A stretch of DNA of 64,000 nucleotides from DATBJJ01 sp963750915 (lineage in GTDB: Bacteria; Acidobacteriota; Vicinamibacteria; Vicinamibacterales; 2-12-FULL-66-21), in assembly GCA_963750915.1 (NCBI GenBank), contig CAVVSF010000008.1:558001-622000 (forward strand), written 5' to 3'. Both the position numbers and the translations under genes were made by a program. A model generated the notes under the pieces. It was not told the DNA's origin, searched no databases, and saw only the letters and a list, made by a program, of their open reading frames with translations. Shown here piece by piece: positions 56,168-64,000 of this stretch (position 1 is its first letter; each line of letters starts with the position of its first letter).

Positions 56168-56992
56168 TTAAGACGGTCGTTGGGGTGTGGTGACTTCCCG
56201 CATGTATCGCGCGGAGCGTCTGATGCCGAGCCACCCGAAGCAGCAATAGGTCATCATCCAGAACGCTTCGCCGCCCGCGATCGTTCCGAGCAAGACCAGC
56301 GTCGCGAACAGTGCAGCATTCCAGGTCATGACTTCGCGGGCGCCAATGCGTGAGCCGTCGATGTAACCCGGCGAGCGGAAGGATCGGTAGGCGCCTCGCA
56401 CGGCGCGATACGCCAGGCGTCCGCCGCCTGCGAGCGGCACACCAATGACGTAGAGAAAGACGAGTTTCTCAGAAGGTGACGCGATTCCCAGCCACAGGGT
56501 CATTTCGGCGACGAAGTATGCCGCCGCGACAATGATCATCGCGCCGACGAACTGGCCGAACGAGAGCGCGACGCGGTCGAATCCGCTGGCCGGCCGCGGC
56601 AGGCGTCCATCGGAGGAGGACGAAAACATGACGACGTATAAGGTCCAGAAGAACCCTGATGGCCTCATCGACCAGGGCCACGGAATGCCCAGGAGACCGA
56701 GCGCGAGCACGGTCAGCCCGATCAGTGTGAGAAGCGCGCCCGTTTCATGGAAGAACTCGCGTGCGTTCGCCGGGCCGACAGTCTTGAGCGTCGCGTCCGG
56801 CTCGGCCTGACCGCGCCACAGCGCCATCAGCACGCGCGCGCGTTCGACTGACGCGGCGCCAACGACGTCGATCGAGGCGCGCCACGTCAGCCCGGTATCG
56901 GCGATCAGCGCGAGGAACTCGTCGCCGTAGCGCGCCCGCCAGGTGCGCGGGTAGAGGCGGAGGAGCGCTCGAGCGAGGCGATCGTCAGACAT
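56168..56992 (-). CDS. Polytopic membrane protein paired with PadR regulator
   Basis: The 274-residue protein begins with the acidobacterial motif ALLRLYPRTWRARYGDEFLALI, then has about five to six membrane helices (LLTLIGLTVLALGLLGIPW, FFWTLYVVMF, QFVGAMIIVAAAYFVAEMTLW, LVFLYVIGVPLAGG, AALFATLVLLGTIAGGEAFW). Its start overlaps the PadR stop by 8 bases. Proteins with this N-terminus regularly follow PadR genes, and the PadR product probably controls this operon. Function unknown. Confidence 0.7.
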   Translation of the reverse strand: MSDDRLARALLRLYPRTWRARYGDEFLALIADTGLTWRASIDVVGAASVERARVLMALWRGQAEPDATLKTVGPANAREFFHETGALLTLIGLTVLALGLLGIPWPWSMRPSGFFWTLYVVMFSSSSDGRLPRPASGFDRVALSFGQFVGAMIIVAAAYFVAEMTLWLGIASPSEKLVFLYVIGVPLAGGGRLAYRAVRGAYRSFRSPGYIDGSRIGAREVMTWNAALFATLVLLGTIAGGEAFWMMTYCCFGWLGIRRSARYMREVTTPQRPS

Positions 56993-57311
56993 CCGCCAGC
57001 CTCGCCTGGGCGGCGCGGGTCATCGCGCGCAGCGTGGCGAGCCGCGCTCGCAGCACGGCAGCGCCCGCCGACGTGAGCTTGTAGGGACGACGACGATCTT
57101 CGGGGGGGAGCGGCTCGATCCACTTCGCCGCTTCGAGGCGCGTGATCGCGCCGTAGAGCGTGCCCGGGCCGAGCTTCTGGCCGGCGACGTGCTCGATGTC
57201 CTGCGCCATCGCGTAGCCGTGCTTCGGCCCGTCGGCGAGCGAGATCAACACCAGGAGCGCCGGCTCCGAGAAGCGGCCGAGGTCCTGGAGGGAGTCCTGT
57301 TTCTTCGCCAT
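56985..57311 (-). CDS. PadR-family transcriptional regulator
   Basis: The 108-residue winged-helix repressor has the PadR core: SEPALLVLISLADGPKHGYAMAQDIEHV, then GPGTLYGAITRLEAAKWIEPL, and RRPYKLTSAGAAVLRARLATL. It lacks the long C-terminal dimerisation helix of PadR-s1 but is of the usual PadR-s2 length. It is translationally coupled to the membrane protein downstream. The effector is unknown. Confidence 0.88.
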   Translation of the reverse strand: MAKKQDSLQDLGRFSEPALLVLISLADGPKHGYAMAQDIEHVAGQKLGPGTLYGAITRLEAAKWIEPLPPEDRRRPYKLTSAGAAVLRARLATLRAMTRAAQARLADV

Positions 57312-57369
57312 CGCGTTGGCGAGATTATTACGCAGGAGTAGAGTGCAAGCGGCCCCGGAGGGGCCCGCG

Positions 57370-59203
57370 TCAGCGCGACGCCATCTGCCACAGGCTCCAC
57401 TGGCCGCTGCGGCGGCTGTGGAAAGCGACCTGACGGCCGTCAGGCGACCACGCGAACTCCTCGGCCGAGGCGTCGTCGAGGATGCGCCGCATCTCGCCGT
57501 TCGCGACTTCGAGCAGCCAGCCGCCGTCGCGGTGAACCTGGAAGATGATCCAGCGCCCGTCCGGCGACACTGCCGGAGTACGGACCAGTCGTCCCTTTCG
57601 CGGCGAATCGTAGCGTGTCGTCCGCCCGGACACGAGGTCGAGGATCAGCAGGCGGTCCTCGTGGCTGTAGGCGAGACGGCGGCCGTCCGGGAACCACGCT
57701 CCGCCCCAGACCTGGCCGTGGCGATGGTTGGTGTGCCGCACCGTGGCGCCGGAAGCGAGGTCGAGGGTCCACAGGTTCCAGACGTCGGGACGACCCGGCT
57801 CATCGCGGAGGAAGGCAAGGCGGCCGCCATCCGGCGACCAGCTCGGCACTGCCGCGAAGCCGTCGCCGGTGACGCGGCGGACGTCGGTGCCGTCGGCGCG
57901 GGCGACGTAGATGCCGCGGACGCCGTCGCGATCCGAGTCGAAGGCGATGGCCCGGCCGTCGGGCGACAGCCGCACGTGGTAGTTCTTCGCCTTGTCGTCG
58001 GCAATCGTCGCGACGTGCAGGACACCGTTCTCGCCGCGGTCGGCGCGCTTCAGGGCGCTGCCCGCCGCGGTCTCGGCATGAAAGAAGACGGCCGTGCCGC
58101 CTGATTCGAACGACGGCGAGAAGACCTTCTCGGCATCGACCTCTGCTTCGTCGATGAGCGGCCGCGGGGTTGCGCCGGCGGTCGCCACGGGAATGTCGTC
58201 CGCGGTCGGTGTCGTGACCGGCGGTGGCGGCAGCGGCCGTGCCGTAGCCGGCTGGGCCGTGCCGGCTCTCGCAGCCGATCCGTCGGACCCGCCCATGGCG
58301 GGAGGAACGGGCGCCGGCGCCGTGTCGGTCTTCGACGTGGAGCGGTCTGCCGGTGGTCCGGCCGGAACAAGTCCTGTCGTTCCGTGCGTCGAGACGACGA
58401 CGTCGGTCGATTCCGCCGGTCGGAGGCGCGCGACGTCTGGCGAAAGTACGAAGCCGGCTGCTACTGCTCCGCCCGCGAGCATCGCTGCTACGGCGGCCGC
58501 GCGCCAGGACCGGCGGGAGCGACGCTCGCCGGCACCGAGACGGTCAGCGAATGCCGGGCGCCCTGGCGCGGCCGACGCCGGGTCGGCAGACGCCGTCTGC
58601 GTACTCGTCGTCCCGAAAAAGTTCGATTTCGGCCGCTGGTTCATCGTGTGCGTCGGCTCCAGCGTCGGCAGCCGCCACGGCCTTCACTGGCTCCGGCGTC
58701 GCCGCCGTCACGGCCAGGCCGGCTACGACCGCGGCCGGGTCCGCCGGTGCGAACCGCGCCAGCGCTGCTGCCAGGCCTTCGAGCGAAAGGCTCGGTGGCG
58801 CATCCATGCGGCCCGTTGCCCGCGCCCCGAGAACCACCAGTTCCCGCGGGAACCGGGCCGGCCCGTGCCGACGAACCTCGGCGAGGAGTGTCCCGAGCAG
58901 ATCGACGACGCCGCGAACCGTGGGCACAAATCCGTCGGACAGCGTGACGTCGCCGCTGCGATGGACGAACACATCGTCGAGAGTGAAGAGCTGCGATGCC
59001 GCCGGAGGCAGCTCCGCCGGAGGCAGCGCGCAGAGACGCGTCGCAATGGCCGTCGCCGTCTCGACGTCGATTACTGTCGAGGCGATTACCTGGCTCAGCG
59101 GGATACCGATGGATGAGTGCACGCGCCGATTGATGCGAAACTCAGGCCACAGTCGCGGCGGGAATTTGCTAACGAAGGCGCTGAGGGGTCTGTGCGTTGG
59201 CAA
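57370..59203 (-). CDS. Kinase-like N-terminal domain + TM + TolB/PD40 propeller, one frameshift at an A5 run
   Basis: The upstream part (from about 59203, or GTG 59122) encodes SIGIPLSQVIASTVIDVETATAIATRL, LFTLDDVFVHRSGDVTLSDG and VRGVVDLLGTLLAEVRR. Weakly, these resemble a kinase C-lobe (catalytic loop and DVYSLG helix) with the catalytic HRD/DFG residues missing. It passes frame near 58617, where AAAAA occurs, into the downstream part: a membrane helix (AAAVAAMLAGGAVAAGFVL), a Pro/Thr-rich linker and a TolB propeller (LSPDGRAIAFDSDRDG, WSPDGGRLAFLRD, VSPDGRWIIFQVHRDGG). Together about 610 residues, this parallels the kinase-propeller at 3058-5743, with a pseudokinase in place of the kinase. 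The kinase link is a tentative inference. Confidence 0.65.
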
Positions 59204-59248
59204 ATGCAGGACACGTCATCCGTTTCGGTTCGCCGCGGAGAGACAGCG

Positions 59249-59656
59249 CTACAGCACGCGTTTGCAGCGCCGCGTGCATCGGCACTGGATCTTCGCCCAC
59301 CCCTCGGTGTTGTAGTCGTAGGTCAGCTCTTCGCCTTTGCGAATCCGGCGTGAGGCGCGAATCCAGATCGTGTGGCCGACGATGTCGACGTAGCAGTTGG
59401 GCCCGCAGGCGTGATTGATGTAGCGGGCGATGTTCCCGCCGACGGCCGCATCCCTCACCCACCGCGAGTTGATGTTGAAGATCCAGATGCGCTGGCGCCG
59501 CAGGTACCGATCCTCCCGCCGCGAGCCCTCGGCCTGCGACACCAGTTCGCCCTTGTATTGCACGATGTGGGTGTCTTCCTCGATCGTCTGGCCGGCGTAG
59601 ACACCCCAGCCGGAGATTACTGAACGTCGGCGCACGAGGCGCGGCAGTTCGGCCAC
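59249..59656 (-). CDS. SET-domain protein-lysine methyltransferase
   Basis: The 135-residue protein is a minimal SET domain. It begins LVRRRSVISGWGVYAGQTIEEDTHIVQYKGELV. The SAM/knot motif is NIARYINHACGPNCYVD and the catalytic tyrosine region is GEELTYDYNTEGWAKIQCRCTRRC, with post-SET-like cysteines. SET enzymes methylate protein lysines using SAM; bacterial versions are sparse and their targets mostly unknown. It starts 14 bases after the AIM24 stop and is likely in its operon. Confidence 0.87.
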   Translation of the reverse strand: MAELPRLVRRRSVISGWGVYAGQTIEEDTHIVQYKGELVSQAEGSRREDRYLRRQRIWIFNINSRWVRDAAVGGNIARYINHACGPNCYVDIVGHTIWIRASRRIRKGEELTYDYNTEGWAKIQCRCTRRCKRVL

Positions 59657-59670
59657 GAGTGCAACCTCGC

Positions 59671-60477
59671 TCAGCTGTTGTCGCCGTCGAGCAGGCCGCC
59701 GAGACCGCCGAGAATCGACCCTTCCTCGCGGCCGCCGCGGCCGATCCCCGGGACCGCGGCGATGATGCGGTTCGCCATCCGGCTGAGCGGCAGCGACTGC
59801 AGCCAGATCCGGCCCGGCCCGGTCAGCGTCGCGAAGAACAACCCTTCCCCGCCGAACAGCGCCGACTTCACCTTGCCGACGAACTGGATGTCGTAGTTGA
59901 CCGACGGCTGGAACGCGACGATGCAGCCAGTGTCGACGCGGAGCGTTTCGCCCGGCTTGAGGGTGCGCTCGAGCAGCGTACCGCCGGCGTGGACGAACGC
60001 CCAGCCGTCGCCCTGCAGCCGCTGCATGATGAAGCCTTCACCGCCGAAGAGACCGGTGCCGAGCTTGCGCTGGAACGCGATGCCAATCGAGACGCCCTTG
60101 GCGGCGGCGAGGAACGAGTCCTTCTGGGTAATCAGCTCGCCGCCGATCTCGGCGAGGTGGATGGCGACGATCTTCCCTGGATAGGGCGCGCCGAACGCGA
60201 GCCGCTTCTTCTCCTGGCTGCGATTGAGGAAGACGGTCATGAAGAGCGACTCGCCGGTGAGCAGCCGCTTGCCGGCGCCCATCAGCGCGCCGAGGAACCC
60301 GCCCTGCCCTGCCTGCTTCGAGCCGTCGCCGAAGATGGTCTCCATCTCGATCCCGTGCTCCATGTACATCATGCCGCCGGCCTCGGCGACCGTGGCTTCA
60401 TCGGGATCGAGCTCGACTTCGACGAACTGCAGGTCCTCACCGAAGATCTTGTATTCAATCTCATGCATCTCGGGCAT
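59671..60477 (-). CDS. AIM24/TIGR00266 family protein
   Basis: The gene starts at ATG 60477 or 60468. The product of about 268 residues has the family signature: EIEYKIFGEDLQFVEVELDPDEATVAEAGGMMYMEHGI, GKRLLTGESLFMTVFLN, GGEGFIMQRLQGDGWAFVHAGGTLLERTLKPGETLRVDTGCIVAF and FGGEGLFFATLTGPGRIWLQSLPL. It folds as a trimeric double-stranded beta-helix. The mitochondrial namesake affects inner-membrane organisation; the bacterial function is unknown. It heads a two-gene operon with the SET protein. Confidence 0.9.
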   Translation of the reverse strand: MPEMHEIEYKIFGEDLQFVEVELDPDEATVAEAGGMMYMEHGIEMETIFGDGSKQAGQGGFLGALMGAGKRLLTGESLFMTVFLNRSQEKKRLAFGAPYPGKIVAIHLAEIGGELITQKDSFLAAAKGVSIGIAFQRKLGTGLFGGEGFIMQRLQGDGWAFVHAGGTLLERTLKPGETLRVDTGCIVAFQPSVNYDIQFVGKVKSALFGGEGLFFATLTGPGRIWLQSLPLSRMANRIIAAVPGIGRGGREEGSILGGLGGLLDGDNS

Positions 60478-60656
60478 GCGTGTCCTCGCTGTCAATGGCG
60501 GCGGAGTCGCCGCGAACCATCAATTGTAACGATACGGAGGACGGCGGTTGAGGTTGCGTTGGGGGACGCGGATCGCGTGGCATGCGACGACCGTCCGCCG
60601 GGCGCAGCCCGGTGGCAGGCAGTCGCGTTGTCCGACCGCGACGCCGATCTCGAGAG

Positions 60657-60730
60657 ATCAGCGCAATCCGTGAAATCCGCGTCCCGCGAAAGATCCGCGT
60701 CATCCGTGAGATCCGCGTCCCGAGAAACGT
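60657..60730. repeat. ATCCGCGTCCCG direct repeats
   Basis: Alternating ATCCGTGA and ATCCGCGTCCCG units are repeated about three times in the spacer between the AIM24 and tannase genes. The rest of this roughly 300-bp spacer shows no gene. Confidence 0.65.
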
Positions 60731-60786
60731 CGGCCCCAACTGTGGTTAACATAAGCGGCGACATCGGCGTCCCGGGAAGACGAAAG

Positions 60787-60927
60787 ATGCGACAAAAGCG
60801 AGCGCCCGCCGCCATCACGGCAGGGTGGATGGTGATCGCGGGAACGATGGCGCTGCCGGCGCCGGCCGATGCGCAGGGGCCGCCGCTCGCCCGGCTCGAT
60901 CCGCCGCCACAGGGTCAACCGCGCTGA
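60787..60927 (+). CDS. Possible 46-residue secreted peptide
   Basis: ATG 60787 opens MRQKRAPAAITAGWMVIAGTMALPAPADAQ, a convincing signal peptide, followed only by GPPLARLDPPPQGQPR. The stop is 3 bases before the tannase ATG. It could be a truncated gene remnant or a leader peptide for the enzyme gene. No family is recognised. Confidence 0.3.
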   Translation: MRQKRAPAAITAGWMVIAGTMALPAPADAQGPPLARLDPPPQGQPR

Positions 60928-60929
60928 AC

Positions 60930-62522
60930 ATGAAGGAGGCGACCTTGAAGCTTCGAGTGGCGGGCTCGGCGGCGCTGCTGTTCGCGTTCGGCCTCGCGGC
61001 CCCTGCATCCGGTCAGCCGCGATCGGCGGCGGAGTGCGCGGCGCTGGCATCCACGAAACGGCCCGGCGTGACGATCAGCGTCGCCGAGGCGGTCGCGCAG
61101 GGATCGTTCACGCCCGCCGGCGCGAACAACCCAATCGCCAACCTGCCGCCGTTCTGCCGCGTCGCCGGCACGATCGCGCCGACCCCCGAATCCGACATCC
61201 GCTTCGAGGCCTGGCTGCCGCTCGACGGATGGAACGGCAAGTTCGCCGGCGTCGGCAACGGCGGCTGGGCCGGCGTCATTTCGTTCGGGCCGCTCGCCGA
61301 GCAGCTGCGCCGCGGCTACGCCACCGCGTCCACGAATACCGGCCATCAAGCCGCCGGCGGCTTCAACGCCGCGAAGTTCGCGTTCGACCAGCCGGAGCAG
61401 CTGGTCGACTTCGCCTGGCGCGCTCATCACGAAACAGCGCTGACCGCCAAGGCGCTGGTCGCCGCGTTCTACGGCAAGCCACAGGCGCCCGCCTATTTCA
61501 TCGGCTGCTCCTCCGGCGGCTACGAAGGACTGATGGCGGCGCAGCGATTCCCCGACGACTACGACGGCATCGTCGCCGGGATGCCGGCGAACAACTGGAC
61601 GCGGCTGATGGCGGGCGACCTGGATGCGACGCTGGCCGCATACCATGGCGGCGTGAACCAGCTCACGCCGGCGGCACTGGGCCTGCTGCACCGCGGCGCG
61701 CTTGCGGCCTGCGACGCGAAGGACGGCGTCGGCGACGGCATCCTCGAAGACCCGCGGGCATGCACGTTCGATCCCGGAAGCCTCGCGTGCAAGGCGGGAG
61801 AAAGCGGTGACCGGTGCCTGACGCCGGCGCAGGTGACGGCCGCGCGGCGCATCTATGACGGCCTGAAGGATCCGAAAAGCGGGGCTCAGCTCTATCCCGG
61901 TCTGGCGCGGGGCAGCGAGCCGTTCTGGGTGCATCGCGACATCGCGAGCCCGTTTCCAATCCCGATCGCCCACTACAAGTGGCTGGTCTTCGCCGATCCG
62001 GCATGGGACTGGACGACGTTCGACTTCGGCGACCCGCCCGACTACGAGGCGTACCTGAAGGCCGAGCAGAAGTTCGCGCCGCTGATGAACGCGACCGACC
62101 CGAACCTCGAGGCGTTCCGCAAGCGCGGCGGCAAGCTCGTGCAGTATCACGGCTGGAACGACCAGCTGATCACGCCGCTCAACAGCATCGACTATTACGA
62201 GAGCGTGCTCGCGCACTTCGCCCACGGCCGCGATCGCGCCTCGACGCTCGCGGACGTGCAGAGCTTCTATCGCCTGTTCATGGCGCCGGGCGTGGCGCAC
62301 TGCGGCGGCGGCACCGGCCCGAACGTGTTCGACGCCCAGACCGCGCTGGAGCAGTGGGTCGAGAGCGGCGTCGCGCCCGATCAGTTGCCGGCGCGGCGCC
62401 TGGTCAACGGCATCGTCGATCGATCGCGGCCGCTGTGCGTCTACCCCGCCGTCGCCGTCTACCGCGGATCAGGCGACACGAACGACGCCGCCAGCTTCGA
62501 GTGCCGCGTGCCGGCGCGGTGA
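60930..62522 (+). CDS. Tannase/feruloyl esterase family protein
   Basis: The exported esterase has up to 530 residues. The frame opens at ATG 60930, but AAGGAGG at 60933-60939 is well placed for TTG 60945 (KLRVAGSAALLFAFGLAAPASG), so the shorter start is preferred. Family motifs are CRVAGTIAPTPESDIRFEAWLP, WNGKFAGVGNGGWAG, the nucleophile elbow GCSSGGYEGLMAAQRFP, FDGIVAGMPA-type YDGIVAGMPANNW, HGWNDQLITPLNSIDYYE with the acid, and GVAHCGGGTGPN with the histidine. Two family cysteines flank the triad. It hydrolyses galloyl or feruloyl esters of plant phenolics; exact substrate unknown. Confidence 0.88.
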   Translation: MKEATLKLRVAGSAALLFAFGLAAPASGQPRSAAECAALASTKRPGVTISVAEAVAQGSFTPAGANNPIANLPPFCRVAGTIAPTPESDIRFEAWLPLDGWNGKFAGVGNGGWAGVISFGPLAEQLRRGYATASTNTGHQAAGGFNAAKFAFDQPEQLVDFAWRAHHETALTAKALVAAFYGKPQAPAYFIGCSSGGYEGLMAAQRFPDDYDGIVAGMPANNWTRLMAGDLDATLAAYHGGVNQLTPAALGLLHRGALAACDAKDGVGDGILEDPRACTFDPGSLACKAGESGDRCLTPAQVTAARRIYDGLKDPKSGAQLYPGLARGSEPFWVHRDIASPFPIPIAHYKWLVFADPAWDWTTFDFGDPPDYEAYLKAEQKFAPLMNATDPNLEAFRKRGGKLVQYHGWNDQLITPLNSIDYYESVLAHFAHGRDRASTLADVQSFYRLFMAPGVAHCGGGTGPNVFDAQTALEQWVESGVAPDQLPARRLVNGIVDRSRPLCVYPAVAVYRGSGDTNDAASFECRVPAR

Positions 62523-62536
62523 GGCCGCGCCCGTTG

Positions 62537-63379
62537 TCAGATCAGTGCTGACGGCCGGCGCGCCCACGGCTTGCCGCCCTCCACGGCGAGGCCCTCGACG
62601 TCGCGCACGTAGGCGCCCGCCTGCGTCAGGATGTGGTGCAGGTCGTTGCCGACGCTGAAGAACCGGAACCCCTTCTCCAGGAACTCGCCAACCCGCGCCG
62701 TGCCGAAAAGAAAGATGCCGAGGATGAGGTTGTGCCGCCTGGCGGCGGCTATCAGCTTGTTCGTCGCGTCGCCCAGCTCCGGGGAGGTGTACATGTCCGG
62801 GAACTTGTACTTCTCGTAGAGCCCCATCGACATGCAGAGGTCGTTCTGGCCGAGGAACAGCATGTCGACGCCCTTCACCGCGGCGATCTCGTCGATGTTG
62901 CGGATGCAGTCGGCGGTCTCGACCTGGAGCGCGACGACGACGTTGTCGTTGGCGCCGCCCGCGTAGCCGAGCAGCCCGCCCTTGTTCATGCTGCGCTGCG
63001 GAAAGTAGACCGAACGCGTGCCTGCCGTCGGATACCGGCAGCAGCTGACCGCCGCCTTCGCCTCTTCCACGGTGTTGATGTAGGGGACGAGGACGCCGTC
63101 GGCGCCCATGTCGAGCGACTGCTGGATGCCCGAGCGGTCGTGGAACCCGCCGACGCGGACCATCGAGGCGGCGCCGCCGTTGGCGATGCCGGCGAGCATG
63201 CCGGACAGGCACTCGTTGCCCATCGGCCCGTGCTGGGTGTCGACGAGCAGCCAGTCGTAACCGCTGTGAGCGAGCTGCTCGGCAATGGTCGGACTATGCG
63301 CGTTGAGGAAGAGACCGAGCTTGGTCGCGCCGTCGCGCAGCTGCTGCTTGAACTCGGCGCCGGACAGGGATGCGTGCAT
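62537..63379 (-). CDS. HpcH/HpaI aldolase family protein
   Basis: ATG 63379 gives 280 residues. The class II pyruvate aldolase fold is shown by LGLFLNAHSPTIAEQLAHSGYDWLLVDTQHGPMG, the SMVRVGG substrate arginine, GADGVLVPYINTVEEAKAAVSCCRYP, metal-binding ALQVETADCI and GVDMLFLGQNDLCMSMG. Relatives cleave 4-hydroxy-2-oxo acids or 2-keto-3-deoxy sugar acids to pyruvate plus an aldehyde. It is convergent with the tannase gene. A link with uronate or aromatic breakdown is possible but not shown. Confidence 0.86.
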   Translation of the reverse strand: MHASLSGAEFKQQLRDGATKLGLFLNAHSPTIAEQLAHSGYDWLLVDTQHGPMGNECLSGMLAGIANGGAASMVRVGGFHDRSGIQQSLDMGADGVLVPYINTVEEAKAAVSCCRYPTAGTRSVYFPQRSMNKGGLLGYAGGANDNVVVALQVETADCIRNIDEIAAVKGVDMLFLGQNDLCMSMGLYEKYKFPDMYTSPELGDATNKLIAAARRHNLILGIFLFGTARVGEFLEKGFRFFSVGNDLHHILTQAGAYVRDVEGLAVEGGKPWARRPSALI

Positions 63380-63587
63380 GATGAAACACTCCTGCGAGAG
63401 CGCCGCCGGCTCCGGCCGGCGGCGCACAAGCATATCGCAGTCGTGCAGAGCCGACGCGGCTCGTCACGCGCGCAGCGGGCCGGGGATCGCAGTCGCGGCC
63501 ACCGGCTGCTGTTTGTGCAGCGTGGCTCGGACGTGATGCGGGGAATCATGTCGAGCGTAGCTTTGGCGGAGGCGGAAGCCAGTCGGG

Positions 63588-63617
63588 GAGTCCGAGGGGC
63601 GAAGCCCCTCGGTTAAA
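63588..63617 (-). terminator. Hairpin terminator, second copy
   Basis: CCGAGGGGC-GAA-GCCCCTCGG (63592-63612) forms a 9-bp stem 6 bases past the stop of the last gene. With flanks GGGGAGTYCGAG and CTCGRTTAA it matches the copy at 6230-6256 over about 31 positions with only two differences. Confidence 0.55.
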
Positions 63618-63618
63618 A

Positions 63619-63999
63619 CTAGTGCCGGAACCAGCGGCCCAGCGTGCGGCCGGCACCGGGCCGCGCGAGCGATCGCACAGGCCTCGCCGCGGCATCGGAC
63701 GCACGCATCGGCAAGTGGATCTTCAGCGTCATGTTCCCAGGCGGTCCGGCGCTGACCCACAGGTGACCGCCGCACTCGCCGAGCAGCCGCATCAAGGCTG
63801 ACAGGTCCACGGCGGGCCTGGCCATGACTGACGTCGCGGACTCGTCGCCCGACCCTGCCGACCGCGCGATCGGCAGGCCGGCCGGCGTTGCCCGTCTTTC
63901 TTCGGTAATCGTGACGATGACATGCGGCCCGGGGCGAACCGTCGGGTACTTGTCGAGGAAGGCGCGGTCGACCACGGTCGAGGCGAGATCGATCTTCAA
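63619..63999 (-). CDS. C-terminal part of a sensor-histidine-kinase-like protein (partial)
   Basis: The gene enters from the right edge on the minus strand and stops at 63619-63621. The visible about 126 residues contain FLDKYPTVRPGPHVIVTITEE, then VDLSALMRLLGECGGHLWVSAGPPGNMTLKIHLP. This matches the end of an HATPase_c-like domain in which the usual DTG motif is replaced. It is probably a degenerate kinase or sensor found in Acidobacteriota. The true start and N-terminal domains lie outside the window. Confidence 0.55.
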   Translation of the reverse strand: MKIDLASTVVDRAFLDKYPTVRPGPHVIVTITEERRATPAGLPIARSAGSGDESATSVMARPAVDLSALMRLLGECGGHLWVSAGPPGNMTLKIHLPMRASDAAARPVRSLARPGAGRTLGRWFRH

Positions 64000-64000
64000 G

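Overview
The window is GC-rich and gene-dense. It looks like chromosomal DNA of a soil-type Acidobacteriota, most like the Vicinamibacteria; this is an inference from gene content, because no rRNA is present. Supporting signs are large carboxypeptidase-regulatory-domain TonB receptors without SusD partners, a Ser/Thr kinase fused to a TolB/PD40 propeller, paired DUF1549/DUF1553 cytochromes with DUF1501 proteins, PadR linked to a YPRxWRxRYGxEF membrane protein, and many short palindromic or simple repeats between genes. At least nine conserved genes carry single-base frameshifts, clustered at 0-6 kb and 42-46 kb. Their products read perfectly once the shift is corrected, so most are probably assembly indels rather than decay.

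Layout. 0-6 kb: broken DUF885 peptidase, small outer-membrane protein, DUF3887 protein, and a frameshifted kinase-propeller. 6-10 kb: tRNA-Arg(TCG), lysophospholipase-like hydrolase, flavodoxin/ferredoxin reductase with an exported methyltransferase, and an ABC ATPase. 10-14 kb: first DUF1549/1553 + DUF1501 pair. 14-19 kb: uronate isomerase uxaC and a TonB receptor. 19-29 kb: NTF2-like protein, 1269-residue double hybrid histidine kinase, DinB protein, ABM monooxygenase, glycine-zipper lipoprotein, class V aminotransferase, GH31 glycosidase. 29-34 kb: second TonB receptor and a CE15 glucuronoyl esterase.

34-41 kb is the most interesting block. Two tightly overlapping operons diverge from a 64-bp spacer: leftward desaturase, FAD oxidoreductase, DUF1365 and cyclopropane-fatty-acid synthase; rightward DUF1295, a CFA-synthase-like methyltransferase, DUF2177 and a MerR regulator with a cobalamin-binding domain of CarH/LitR type. 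This looks like a B12/light-controlled membrane-lipid modification divergon.

41-47 kb: methyltransferase-32 protein and a second DUF1501 + DUF1549/1553 pair. 47-55 kb: hydrolase, ankyrin protein running into a repeat, S9 peptidase, aguB-aguA putrescine genes. 55-64 kb: small secreted proteins, PadR pair, kinase-like propeller protein, SET-domain protein with an AIM24 protein, tannase/feruloyl esterase, HpcH/HpaI aldolase, and the tail of a sensor-like protein.

GH31, CE15, UxaC, the tannase-family esterase and two TonB receptors together suggest use of plant hemicellulose and hexuronates.
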